Source: Desarmillaria ectypa (Eukaryota > Basidiomycota > Agaricomycetes > Agaricales > Physalacriaceae). From it: a stretch of DNA of 64,000 nt. The notes under the pieces were generated by a model. That model did no database searches. It saw only the letters and a program-made list of their open reading frames with translations, and was not told where the DNA came from. Position 1 is the stretch's first letter. Each line of letters opens with the position of its first letter. A program made the translations under genes and the position numbers. This document shows positions 36,406 through 47,803 of the stretch, piece after piece. The stretch covers positions 2,356,001 to 2,420,000 of the forward strand of contig JAUDYN010000001.1 of NCBI GenBank assembly GCA_030407005.1. The letters are read 5' to 3'.

Positions 36406-39400
36406 GGATAACTTTAAGTTCCTGCGTCGATTCAAGGGAAAACGAGACGCGCCCGAAGGAGGATTGAGTATGTCAGCAAGATCCCAGCGAGATATATCAG
36501 ACGGGGGAGGGAGTGGACGAGGTGCAAGAGAGAGCTACAAAAGAGAGGGTGAGTGTCAGGAAGAGAAAGTAGTCGAAGTGGTAGAATGTGCGGGGTTGTC
36601 ACTGACAAATTCTGATCGGCGTTCGGCATTTTCCGAACCAAGCCAGGCTGAAGCCATCCAAACCAGTTTGTACGTTGTCACTTGCTGTTCCTTGAAATTG
36701 AACCAATACGTGCCTCTCTGTTGGCTACTGGATATTGCAATATGTAGGAGATCCTCAGTCAAGGAGAGTGATGTATCTATTCTCACTCCCCCCTCCCTTT
36801 ACCTTTATACAACAGCTAAGCTGTATCGGCATGGCCGGGAGATCTCGTTCCGTATCAGATATCCTGTGTATGACTTTTACCGCCATGCGCAATCAGCCAT
36901 CATCGTGTCCTTCTCGCGTGTTCTCCAGCCTCGGTTTACCGGTTCTTTCTAGTATAAACGTATTCCACCGCTCCGAATTTGAGTCGTGTGTCCCGATTGG
37001 CTCTAGTTTAGCATCCTCCATCGCCTTGTGGTATTCCGTATCGGCGGACATGCTTCTGATCTAGGTTGTGATCTCGCGGCACTCGAGAATGTCCTCGGTT
37101 TCTGCCGCTGGACGGCCTTTTCTGATCTGCTTGGTCACTCTAGTGAATGTCTCCGGACCTGACATATCACTCTTCACTTCATTCGACTTGTTCGTCTCCT
37201 CACTGTGGCTGAATTTCGCCGTCAGCTCTCCTACTCGTCACTCATTAAGACTCCGCGTCGCTTCTCTGTTTCCATCTAGCGGATGCTTTAATCGACGACG
37301 CAGTATTTTATTGGTCTATGTTGAACCAGTAATATTCTTGCAACTTACGTTATCTGCTCCTCTGATAGGTACAATTCAATGTTATTGAAAATGGGGTCTC
37401 CCTTGCTACGGTTCATCTACTACATAGCGCTCTAGCTTCCCCAGTTCAGATCGACATGGACACTTCTTGTGCCTCACACGTCCTCTGAACTCTGAAAACA
37501 TGACTGGAATGTTCTTCCTTTTTATGGCCTTTTCTTCTTACAGGGCTCTTCTCGGGCCGCTCCGAATGCGTTAGTGGCATCACGATCTTCCAACCATATG
37601 GTTTTTTTCTCTTCGGGAACTCGGCCAAACTGCCGTCGCTCAGTGCAAACTAATTCAATCAAGACACTGACATGTTTTATCAGACACATCCAAAGATCTC
37701 TTCTCTGGCAGCCCTAGATTTCCGAGAAGCGCTTAGAACGCAACGGGCAGGGCAGAATCGACAGAAACTCGAGATCGGTGTCAACAGTACTGGGTGAATG
37801 CGTCATAGGCTATCCTAGATCACGGACGAAAAGAGTACTTCAGACCACGGTTACACTTCCTTCCCAGTCGCCCCAGTCAAATGGTAGTGGCGCTATTGAC
37901 TTCAACATTAATCATTCGAAATTTTATCAGGCGTTGAGAAAATCATTAGCACCTACTTACATTGCAAGGGGATGATAGATACTAACAGGCAGTGAGTGAT
38001 TGACAAGTGATTCAAAGGTTCAAATTTTCTGACCGGGGACTGTACCAACTGCAGCGTCATTGTTTAGGAAAAGACAGCGTGGATAGAACTGTCGAGATGC
38101 TAGGCACAGTCATGGATATATGTCGACGTGAGCGCCAGTCGTTTTTATCAGCATCGCCTAATAGACGGATTCGAAAGCCAGACTATATTCAATCACCGTT
38201 CATACTATGATAGAAGGCAACCCATACCCGTACTCCTTAGAAATTCCGGACTCCTAAGGCGGCCAAGCCATATAGTAGCAATGTTCTTAAAACCATGTAA
38301 ATGCCGTGACGGGCTAGTATGCTGATGTAAAATGAAGATATCCCTGGGGTCTAAGAAGCAAAAACTAGAAGCGATCACACGCTAGAATTGTCATGATTCT
38401 GAATACCACAAAGCAAGTCTCCGAACAATAGATATCGAATGCAGATTAGATTGGTACAAGTGATACTGCTGAACCGCGAACATCCATACGAGCTGGCGGC
38501 GAACGGTGCCTTGGATATAAGCGAAATATTGGCGATATTGGGGGAGAACGATGCAAGGTTTCAAGCACGTAGATGAGAGACGCCCGAAATCAACCATGTG
38601 CAACCAACTGAGAACTAGAAAAGTAGATTGTTGGCCACCTCTGCTGAATTGGATCGGGGCTCGGTGGTCGGGCCGACGAGCGAGCCCGTGTGCTACGTAT
38701 GACATTGAAACGATTCCGGCACTTCAATCATTATCTAAAATCTTAAGTGAGAGCTGTCTAGTTCTAGCACCTCCCTTGAGTGGTTCAGATCTCGACGGTA
38801 TCACATACCTCACTAATAACTAATATTCTAGAAATATTCCTCTATATCCACCATTGACATGGCCTAGCTACGGCCGATCGCACACATTTACCGACGTTCT
38901 GCAACGAGGCTGCAGTGCGCTGAAATGATGCTCCCTATTGAATTGATAGTGGTGTTCCAGACTAACCTGGTCCGCAATCCATGAAAAATCACCTGTCTTG
39001 GTGCTACATACGGTTCACGTCGCTAATCTCGTGTTTTGCGTGCACGAATCACAAATCTCTTTGTCAATTCAATATGTTTACGGGCCCCGTATATTGAAGA
39101 ATCGGGCATCATAACAAGTCTACTCTTCGCCCGATATGGAGGATATTCCTCATGATCCAAATGAAGGGCCTGTAGTACTTTCAATCTTCTATTCCGGAGA
39201 AATGCTATGACTCTGAGCACTATCGCAACTCCTTATGCTCGTATATCGTTTATGGAACGATATGCGTAGTTTATGACCTAAATCCGTCGCTTCGGAGAAC
39301 CCTTGCCCTTGGATACGAGTAATGACAGCAACTTCAGCAACAGTACACATTTTTCCCTGCTCAAGTCCGTTTGAACATGGACGTATTATTTATCACCCTG

Positions 39401-40052
39401 CACTTGAGGGCTCTGGTATCGCTGCCTTCAAAACCAATGCAAGTGGAAGAATTCATCATGACCACTGGCAACACCCAGCATGACAACTAATTTGGTTCGT
39501 TGAAAATTTAGAGTATGAAGCTGCGAAATTTCAAGCCTGACGGGCACAGATTATGTGGAAGAACTTGTATTGTGCTAGAAGGAGGAAGTTGAAAGAGGGT
39601 CTATGCCCAAGCTTCGAAGACAACAAACCCGTGCGACTCAGGTGACTCGCGTAACAAATGAACTTGTAGATCTGGACTGGACCGCACGGTAATTGAATAA
39701 ATGGCAGAGCGGAGCCAGGTAGATTCCCTTCAGTGAAGTGCGTATCCCTCGTGTCAGCAGCTGGGCAAGCTGGAGCAGGGCTGGCAAAGAGGCGTGACAG
39801 TACTGTGACAATTCACACAATTCAACTTGGTGGCTCGATACGGCGATAGCAATTCGACCTCGACCTCCACATACCCGTCTTCAGGTCTCAATACTATCGG
39901 CCACAGACCTGCTCCATTGTTGCATTTCTATGTCCTGCTATCCTTTAGGTCTGTCTTTTCTCGGGAGATGATAATCAGTCTTACAGGTTCCTGTAGACAG
40001 TTACCGAATCATCATACTATAAGACGCTCTCAGTTCATTACAGGGATATACG
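36406..40052. other. Gene-poor stretch, about 3.6 kb
   Basis: Lies between the CSL gene (-) and a hypothetical gene (+). Reading frames are short, overlapping and without family resemblance, and no splice series joins them. A minus-strand GTGAGAA (36780-36786), which fits the CSL core site, lies about 375 bp upstream of the CSL start but one 7-mer is weak evidence. No tRNA, terminal repeat or transposase remnant was found by eye. Confidence 0.4.
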
Positions 40053-41802
40053 ATGACGGGGTCGTCGTATCGTCTCGAGGCACCTCGTTCTCGGCAGCGT
40101 CCGGATCCTTTGCATTTTGAACACTCGTCATTTACCCCATCTTCGGTCATTAGCAGCCATCAACAGTCGCCGAAGTCACCACCACTCCTTTACGAACTGC
40201 CTTCTCCTACATCCATGTCGCCACCTACGAGCCCCAAGTCCAAGGGACGCCTCATTTCACCGACTTCCCCCTCGTTTCCTGGTCGCTCAAGAACACCCAG
40301 GAGCGGCAGGCCGACCCCACCGCCAGTCCGTCGAAATCGTTCAGTAACCCCGCTGGGGGTCGTTCAGAGTGACTTGGAAAGGTTCGCCGACCAATGTCGG
40401 GCCTGGTGCGTATGGACGAGACTTCCTTTAGGCAAAGCTAACAGTTCCATCATCTATCAAGGTATTTCAATCAAGACGATAAGGCTGGACATCTGATGAC
40501 CCAGACTCTGGCGACTATAGCTCCATCTCAGCGTGCGTCCTACGCGAGGTTACAAGCGTCCACACGCGCAGCCTACCACCGTTCCGTAACTGCAAGAAGG
40601 CACGCCGAATTTGAGGCCCACTTGAGTGCAACACAGCCTGGTGGATCCTTGTTGCCCCACTCCCGAGCGAATCCAAGCAGCCCTACCGCACAGAAAGGTA
40701 TTTCCGATAATCTCAAATCCCTTACGACGCGACGATTGAATACATGCACTATTAAAAGAACGTCTTGATCGATTCCAGCGCTTTCTGCGAACATGGTGTA
40801 CATTAGGGATGCCGGGACCACAGCCTTTCTTTTACGGATGTCAGTCTTCTTATTTTGTGGTACTGTAATGATGACACTAAGATCATGTCTCTCCTTCAGT
40901 ATGGGCATTAATGCGATTGCAAACTATACCAGGGAATATCGGAGGTGCAGGTTGCAATAGAATAGACTGGGAGATCGATGATGCTGTGTTTAAAGAGACA
41001 GCGTAGGTTTCTCCTCCTGCCTTTTTGACTGTCCAAATTCAATCGTGCTTTTCTAGCGGGAAAGATTTCATGCTTGAAGCAATAGATGTTCTGAAAGGAG
41101 TGAGTTATACATAAAAAAATATCCATATACATATTACTCACATCTTCTTAGGTGCTAGCATTCGAAGAAACATCTTCATCTAAACGGTCATCCTCCACCG
41201 TTACTGATGAGTCCACATCACATGGCATTGCACATTCACGTTCCCAATCCCAGCCTCTATCATCCCAAAGCCCCATGCATATAAAGAGTGCAACGCCTAA
41301 ACGTCCACGGGCTCCTAGTGATCCATTTTTGGATACGCCAGCACTTTCACGCTCTGTTGGATCATCATTATCACAATCATCTGACACCAACTCGACATTA
41401 CTTACGACTCTGATTTCTGATAAAGTAGACGACCCTCCAAGCCCACTTTCTGCCCACGAGGAAGAGTATGTGTCGCCGACACCTCGAGGCAGATCTGTAC
41501 ACGATGATCTGTCTGAAGAGTTCTTGCGTGTCTGGACATCGCCCGACCTCCCGAATTCTGAGTACCGCGACCTACTCAAATCATTCCCCTCTTTTCTGAC
41601 TCGGCGACCTTTGCCTCGGTTTCCTACGCCATCCAAGTTACATGCGACTGATTTGGAGGAAGGTTTCGTGGATACGCTGGACGCAAAACAAATCCGCTTC
41701 GGAACTGGTTGCATGTGGGTTGGCCCTAGGCAGCGTAGTGATGGCTGGCAAGGCAGTTGGTGGTCAAGATTTATATCATGGTGGAAAGAGACATTTTGCT
41801 AA
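40053..41802 (+). CDS. Hypothetical Ser/Pro-rich protein, basidiomycete type
   Basis: Starts MTGSSYRLEAPRSRQRPDPL. The N-terminus has many SP/TP repeats (SPPTSPKSKGRLISPTSPSF). A folded-looking core follows after the first intron: ERFADQCRAWYFNQDDKAGH, TLATIAPSQRASYARLQAST, then RFLRTWCTLGMPGPQPFFYG and NIGGAGCNRIDWEIDDAVFK. A second Ser-rich part ends with WTSPDLPNSEYRDLLKSFPS and a Trp-rich C-terminus (CMWVGPRQRSDGWQGSWWSR). Five short introns with good GT/AG borders support it. I know no function. The aromatic, basic end could contact membrane or chromatin, but this is guesswork. Confidence 0.65.
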
Positions 41803-43839
41803 ATGCATCATGCCTTTCGCTTCTTCATTCTGATTTCTTCCCACTACGCTTGGACCATCTGTACCCTTCATGCATCTTTCGCGGTCAAGTATTTTGTTTC
41901 AATGTTTGCATTTCTCGCACCATCTACAGAAAGTACATTTGCACACCACCTATCATATTTCACCGTCTATGGCAATTCGGGACATACTACAATTCATGTA
42001 CCTTTGTATTCGTAGCTGTTTAGTTGTTGACGCCGTGTTCCTGATGCTGATCTGAGCCAGTCCGGTCCTGAATTTGCCTGCCGCTTACCGGCATGCGCCA
42101 CAGGCACCCTTGCTACATTTATTTTTTGAGGTCGTAGGAGCAAAGGTAGAGCATCCCATGATTGATTTTTGTAAGATCAGCTCAAGTCATTGATGTACAA
42201 GGGCACTGACTTATTGACTTGTTTTTCGAAAAAGTTCTAATAGTATTCCTAGCCTTCGAAACCAAATGATTATGTGTAACCAAAGCGTAGTAACGAATTC
42301 ATTGATCACGACTATCTTGGCCAAGCTGGAATGAATATGGTAACTGTCACGGCTCCCCGTCAAGTTCCTAGTGCCGCACACTACGCTTCTCTCATATTCA
42401 AACGTATCTATTCTAGTAGATATGATGCATTTCTTCATCAGATCCTTGTAAGCAAGATACCAGCCGGACTTTCATGCCAAGTCTTGGTCTCATGCCTCTG
42501 ATGCAATGAGCATCTGGTTCTATGCATGGAAGCTTGATCAAGGTCCAAGAGGTACCAATGGTTGAATCCGAAACGGATACACGTAAGGATCTGCCTTCAC
42601 ACAGAATCGACCTCGATCGGGTCAGGCTAAAGAGACTCATTGCCGGCTTTATCCCGCGGTCAGGTATTATTAAGTTCCGCGAGTCTCATCCGTTCGTGCC
42701 TTGACCGTGGAGCCAAGTACGTCGTGATGCGATAAACGCACGAGTTACTATCGAACTGCCAGCCGCCGCAATTTCTCTTGGCACGAGAAGGAACGGGAAA
42801 GGGACTGTATTAAACGTAGTGGGCACTGCCAACTGGTCCGGGTGCAAAGTGTTGAACTGAACACGAAGACAGCCGAGATGATATGGAATTTATTACTGTC
42901 AGAGCCGAATGTCGCCCGGTTCTGAGTCCCCCACCAGTGATGCAAATTACATGTCCACTTCTGATCTCGTTGTTGCGTAACCTCACTTAGACCGTGACGT
43001 TGCTTCGCGATAGTTCGGAATGAAACCTAGGCAACACAGACTGAGGGCAACATAATAAGTCGGAACCGATGGACTTTCAAATTCAAGCGCACCTGTGCGA
43101 ATAATAGCACTGGACAAAAATCAAAGTATTTTTACTTATGAATATAGAGAAAATATGCAGTTTTTCTTCACAGTTTGTAAAAAAAAAAAAAACTGAAAGT
43201 ATTTGTGATTTTTTAATGTTTTACGCAATTTTTACAGAATACAGTGAAAAGTTCTAAATGTGTATACCATTTTTTCTGCAAAAATACCGAGAAGAAACAT
43301 TGTATATTTTTTGTGTATTTATAGGTAACCGTACTTGAATTTTGGTGCAGTGTAGACGGTAGGGATTCATTTCATAGTGCGGATAAACCGATCATGATTG
43401 CAATTAATTGCCAAATCTAACGGAGTAGTGTAGTCTTGGCATGAGCACAACGGAATAACCATGTTGCACAATATTGGCAATCATAGCACAAGCAAGAGGT
43501 ATCATATGCAGGTGGATTAGCAGGCACTCGGAAATCTCTGTGGGCCACAATGTTTTAATAGCACAGTTATTCAAAATTATTCCACGTTCGCTGGCGCTAT
43601 ATTACAAGGTTAGAGTAAGAATAAGAATTTGGCACAATTACAACGAAAGCTGGCAGTCGATATGCCAGAAAAATCATCGGCCACCGCGGCCACCAGGTGA
43701 CCTCGAGTCTTGAGAGTATTGGAGTAGAGCAGCGTTGAGAGCCCTGACGGTGTTTTTGTGGCTATTGAATAAGCGTATAAGCGCACCCACATACATAAAA
43801 GACTTGTGAGAAGCTTACTCTGTAAGGTCACTCTGAACA
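41803..43839. other. Gene-poor stretch holding a MITE-like element
   Basis: About 2 kb without supported genes. The AT-rich block at 43107-43352 is described separately; the rest shows only short unrelated frames. Confidence 0.4.
43107..43352. mobile_element. MITE-like element, Tc1/mariner type
   Basis: A 245-bp AT-rich block is bounded by imperfect terminal inverted repeats of 21 bp: CACTGGACAAAAATCAAAGTA (43108-43128) and, reading the other strand from 43352, CACTGCACCAAAATTCAAGTA. They match at 17 of 21 positions. TA dinucleotides flank both ends (43105-43106 with one extra G on the left, and 43353-43354), as expected of TA-target elements. The interior includes a run of about 14 A (near 43170-43191) and no coding frame, so it would be non-autonomous. 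Confidence 0.6.
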
Positions 43840-44698
43840 CTAATGTAAATACATTAGCCGTGGATATCGTGAAATACCGGTGGCGAGATACACACACCTT
43901 TGGAAACTTTCGTTCAACCTAAACCTGGACTTGAGACTACGCGCTACGGACCATACATCGGAATCAAAAGCGTACCGTTTGTTCTCAGACTCCAAGTACT
44001 CGATATTTCTTGATCTGACGTCTCGCTCCTTCTCGGCAGCTATTTTTTGCCTTTCGAGAGTGCAAATTTGTGACTAGAGCTCTTTCAGCTCATTTATAAT
44101 TAGATTCAGTGTGGTTAACGGAGTGTAGGTGCCCGTCTGAGAAGGAGAGTCATCGCGCTGGAAATCGGTCAAGTGGTAGCAAATGGCCTCGAGAAAGAGT
44201 ACATGCAAATGGTTTTTGGGCCCGTGGATGAACTGAGAAGCATAGGCAGTCCAGACCCTTCCTCTTCGCCCTTCAACGTCTGGACGGGATTAAGGGTGTA
44301 CTCCGCCTTAGGTTGAGACAGAGGCTGGGAGGACGAAAATACATTAGTGGTTCTTTGGAAAGGCGTATTCAGGTCGGAGGTCGAACGTTTCAGAGGGGTC
44401 GATGGCGTTGGCTGAGAGTCGGGTGAGACCAGAGTATCTTCCCAAGCTAGTCGTTACCGGTCAGTTCAAACTGGCTTTACTGAACACCCCAAAACGTGCT
44501 AAAAAATCTGCAAGATCCAGGATCATCATTATCCTTGAAGCAACGGAGGAAGGCGTTGGGGGCATTGAACATGCTAATTTTGACTTAAATGCGATTATGA
44601 CTGTACCGCTCCGGGTTGTTTTGAGTATGGGAAACCAGGCGTTTATCAGGAACATTGCAGTGGCATGTTACGTTGACTTTACTGCCGGCCCTATCCAT
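43840..44698 (-). pseudogene. Decayed GRF zinc-finger paralog
   Basis: This minus-strand copy aligns along its whole length with the two intact GRF genes to its right. A start at 44698 gives VNVTCHCNVPDKRLVSHTQN; the next exon reads FLRCFKDNDDPGSCRFF, and after an acceptor near 44449 WEDTLVSPDSQPTPSTPLKR. Further on is VFSSSQPLSQPKAEYTLNPV, corresponding to the paralogs' VFASASHSKFASTSEYTLNP. Damage: the donor after CRFF is GC or lost, the first intron would be only about 33 nt, and an in-frame TAG (complement of 44074-44076) interrupts the coiled coil, whose remainder (CTLERQKIAAEKERDVRSRN, then EYLESENKR) is still legible beyond it. It could still make a truncated protein, so expression should not be excluded. 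Confidence 0.65.
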
Positions 44699-44945
44699 GA
44701 GCGACTGAGGCACAATGTGCATGACGGAAGATAAAGTTACCAAATATAGATTGATACAATTGATCCGATCCCTCCGGAGTATTCGGAGATGATTCGTATT
44801 CAAACCACACTTCAAAACGTTACACAGCCAACAACTGATTCAATCAACATCATGATTGATAACTTTATTTAGAGTCCTGATTGTATTTTTCAAGCTGGAA
44901 ATTGTCATGAGCATTCAACTGATACTTGGTTGGGATGTGGTGCCC

Positions 44946-45819
44946 TCACTCTTCAATGTCCTTTTCATACTTCCGAAGAGACTCCTTTAACCTGGATGAG
45001 ATGTCAACATAAGGGTCAGAGTGAGTCAATACGAGCGTACATTTTGTTTTCAGCCTTTAGCTCGTCGACCAGGTTGGTTGTTGCTTTTGAAGCGGGCTCC
45101 TGCTCTTCAAGATTGCGAATTTTTTCAGCAAGCATTGAAAAGTCGCTGGTGATTGAGGCTAGGAGGCTGGATGGAGTGACACGAGTGCGAGAAGGCGACG
45201 GCGGCGCTTCGCATGACATCCGCCTCGGCAACGAGCTTGGTGGCGTCTGGAGTCCATCTTCCACGTTGTGCTCTTGATTTACAGGATTGAGGGTATATTC
45301 GCTTGTAGATGCGAACTTGGAATGCGAGGCGCTAGCAAACACATCGTCTTGTCCGAGAGCCTGCGTAATATCGTCGATTGGCTTCTTCTTGCTTGTCGGG
45401 GTAGACGGGAATCTAGCAAGAGATTGAGGGCTATCATCAGTCCGTGGTCGCTTGTGTGAAGACGGAGGATCTAGCGGGTAGTCGGCAAGGTTGCGTTTCA
45501 ATGGAGAACCAGGAGGACTAGAAGGTAATGACGATTTGATGACTTCATCATCCCAAGCTGGAATATGTTAGTGGCTTGTACAGCTAGAATATCTGCTGCA
45601 TCGCCCACCAAAGAAGCTGCATTGATTGGGATCATCCCGACTCTTCGCGCAGCGATAGTAGTCGCTGCTGCAGGCATGAGTTTATTATCATGGAACGGGA
45701 ATGTTGATTGCATACCGTCCGGGATTCTTGAAGCTGTGTGAAGTATAACGAGCTGCACGGACGCCGCCGCCGCAGCTGCAGGGGATATTTCTGTGGGTGT
45801 CAACTTTGACCTGGGACAT
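44946..45819 (-). CDS. GRF zinc-finger protein with coiled coil (copy A)
   Basis: Starts MSQVKVDTHRNIPCSCGGGV at 45819. The GRF-type finger is complete when two introns are removed: CSCGGGVRAARYTSHSFKNP, then YYRCAKSRDDPNQCSFF, then WDDEV. This is the C-x-C...C...CxFFxWxDE pattern. GRF fingers bind single-stranded DNA or RNA in Ape2, Top3a and NEIL3, but here there is no enzyme domain. A basic, Ser/Pro-rich middle follows (HKRPRTDDSPQSLARFPSTP), then a coiled coil (FSMLAEKIRNLEEQEPASK; DELKAENKM). The last exon, reached through an intron with a CTCATCCAG acceptor, reads LKESLRKYEKDIEE and ends at the complement of 44946-44948. A nuclear nucleic-acid-binding role is inferred. Confidence 0.78.
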
Positions 45820-45834
45820 GGTGGCGTGTGAACG
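45820..45834. promoter_or_regulatory. 15-bp gap between head-to-head GRF start codons
   Basis: The ATG of copy A (45819, -) and that of copy B (45835, +) are separated by 15 bp. Transcripts of the two genes must therefore overlap at their 5' ends, or one start is further inside its gene. Confidence 0.55.
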
Positions 45835-46750
45835 ATGGCTCTTGCCAGAAACAACGTCGCCGTGGACGAGCACGGGAACGCACTATGCAAATGCGGACTT
45901 CGAGCGACGGTCATCACCTCCCGCGGTATAACTCATCCTGACCGCGATTATTACCGTTGTCCAAAGGAACGAAACGATTCTACTCTCTGTCGTTTGTTTG
46001 GTGAGCCCGTTCGGTTTTGGCACATTGAATTGAACTTTGAATTGCAAGATATATCCATGGATAGTCTGGGTGGACGAAGCGATCATGCCAACAGTCAAAC
46101 GAAACTTGGCTACCGACGCCGAGCAAGGATCACCTTCAAAGCGCACCCGGACGGCTCACCCAACCACCCCAACCAAGAAACCTCTTTCCAACTTTCCTTC
46201 CACTCCTGCTAGTAAGCAGAAGCGCATCGAAGATATCAAGAGTGGTCTTATGTCGCCTACAACTCCAACTCCAACTCCAACTCCGGACAGCAAGAAGAAC
46301 AGGCTTGAACACAACGAGCAGGGTGTGCGCGACGACGACGTTTTTTCGTCACCGTCATCGTCGCGGCAAAAAGAATACGTGCTGCCGCCTGTGAAACAGG
46401 AGGCAGACGATGAGGCACTTGTGCGACCTTCGACATTCTCTTTCAGTGTATCAACTTGATTCGAAACCTTCCTTAGCCTCAGGCTACACCCTGTTCAATA
46501 CAAACGAACCTCGTCAACTCCGCCGAGTCAATTCTGAACGACATGACCGTACTTAGGGATGAGGTTTCAATGATATGGAGACTCAAATTAGCTGCAGAGC
46601 AGGGGAGGGATGCTAAGGCGAGGAAAATTGAGCAGCTCAAGGCAAGGATTCACGAGCTCGAAGCAGAAAACGAGAGGTATGTACTTCTTTTCTCTGTTTT
46701 GTGCTTCCAGTTCTCATATCAGGTCTCGAAGGTTGAAAAATCGGGTTTGA
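45835..46750 (+). CDS. GRF zinc-finger protein with coiled coil (copy B)
   Basis: Starts MALARNNVAVDEHGNALCKC. The GRF finger reads CKCGLRATVITSRGITHPDR, DYYRCPKERNDSTLCRLF, then across an intron VWVDEAI. Unlike copy A it has no intron inside the first half of the finger, and the usual FF is LF. The middle is basic and Pro/Thr-rich (SKRTRTAHPTTPTKKPLSNF, FPSTPASKQKRIEDI) with a short PT repeat. DDVFSSPSSSRQKEYVLPPV corresponds to the same block in copy A. After an intron with a TTAG acceptor comes a coiled coil (LRDEVSMIWRLKLAAEQGRD, IEQLKARIHELEAENER), and a last short exon closes with RRLKNRV at a TGA (46748-46750). Only 69 bp separate it from the next gene. Confidence 0.75.
46260..46284 (+). 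repeat. ACTCCA hexamer repeat within GRF copy B
   Basis: About four tandem ACTCCA units encode a Pro-Thr repeat in the disordered middle of copy B. It is absent from copy A and the decayed copy, so it probably expanded after duplication. Confidence 0.55.
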
Positions 46751-46819
46751 TTATACTTCTGAACAATGCTAATATTTGTACCCGAATATTCAATTTCAAT
46801 TCCTTTGATCTGAACCACT

Positions 46820-47803
46820 ATGTCGCTCCTCATCCTCTCAGCATTTGCCGTTTCTCAAGTAACCTCAACTTTCTCTGCAGATGATCTCCGGTCTCTGATG
46901 GCAGATGTCTTTGCCGTCGTCTCATCGTCGTCCGATCCAGCATATACTCCTCGCATTGGAATCCTCACGGAGCGTCACCAAGCGTTGTTTATGCCTGCAC
47001 GCCTATCTGATATAGGAACAGCAATGAAGATCGTGTCCGTGCCTCGTGAGGGTGGTGGCGGTTTGCCCGCAAGCACGTTAGTGCTAGATAAGGAATCAGG
47101 CGCGGTCAAGGCCGTGATCAATGCGCGGGAGCTGACTGCACTGAGGAATGCGGCAGGCACCCTTCTATCAACAACATTGGTGGGAATGACCGAGCCTCGA
47201 GTTCTGGTCGCGTTCGGAGCTGGCACACAGGTCGAGAAACACATTGAGTTGCATGTGAAGGCATTACCCACGATCAAACGCTGTGTCATCGTCAATCGCG
47301 CCATGAATAGCAGATTGCAGGGTTTGATGGCCAGATTGGCTACAACATGTCCCGGAGTCGAGTTGGTGGCTGCCCCACAAGACCATGTCAAGGATCTTCT
47401 AGCGTCAGCAGATATTATTGTCACAGCTACACCCGCTCTTGAACCGCTCTTCCCCTCGAACTGGGTGAGAGGCGGAACACACGTTGCACTCATTGGGAGC
47501 TACAAAAAGGAAATGCACGAGGTTGATCGCGCCTTGATAGAAAGGGCATTCAAAGGCATCCTGCTGGTGGACTCTAGAAAAGCATGTTATGCAGAAGCTG
47601 GGGAGTTGGAAGAAGGCGACCCGGTTGTCGAGATAGGTGAGGTCAAGCAATGGAGGAGGGGTGAATATGTTGAAGACTTTGATGGGCCCATTACTATGTT
47701 CAAGTCGGTTGGTGTCGGGCTTCAGGATGTCGCTATCGCTTGCGCTGTTGTTGAAAGAGCTCAAAGTCTCGGCGTAGGTCTTGTGGTGGAAGGGTACGAT
47801 TGA
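46820..47803 (+). CDS. Ornithine cyclodeaminase / mu-crystallin family protein
   Basis: Single-exon gene of 327 residues, an NAD(P)-dependent Rossmann enzyme. Members turn ornithine into proline, reduce cyclic ketimines or act as alanine dehydrogenase, so the substrate cannot be told. Family blocks: MPARLSDIGTAMKIVSVPRE, TLVLDKESGAVKAVINAREL, TALRNAAGTLLSTTLV, dinucleotide fold VLVAFGAGTQVEKHIELHVK, ADIIVTATPALEPLFPSNWV, GTHVALIGSYKKEMHEVD, and TMFKSVGVGLQDVAIACAVV near the end. The N-terminal ~20 residues are hydrophobic (MSLLILSAFAVSQVTSTFSA) and match the family start rather than a clear signal peptide. It starts 69 bp after GRF copy B. Confidence 0.92.
   Translation: MSLLILSAFAVSQVTSTFSADDLRSLMADVFAVVSSSSDPAYTPRIGILTERHQALFMPARLSDIGTAMKIVSVPREGGGGLPASTLVLDKESGAVKAVINARELTALRNAAGTLLSTTLVGMTEPRVLVAFGAGTQVEKHIELHVKALPTIKRCVIVNRAMNSRLQGLMARLATTCPGVELVAAPQDHVKDLLASADIIVTATPALEPLFPSNWVRGGTHVALIGSYKKEMHEVDRALIERAFKGILLVDSRKACYAEAGELEEGDPVVEIGEVKQWRRGEYVEDFDGPITMFKSVGVGLQDVAIACAVVERAQSLGVGLVVEGYD

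Noticed and set aside
36780..36786. Minus-strand GTGAGAA, a possible CSL autoregulatory site
   Set aside because: A single 7-mer in a 3.6-kb gap is expected by chance; no cluster of sites was seen.
44402..44734. + strand 110-residue open frame
   Set aside because: It runs opposite to the decayed GRF copy, whose finger and linker residues are recognisable on the minus strand; the + frame has no family resemblance.
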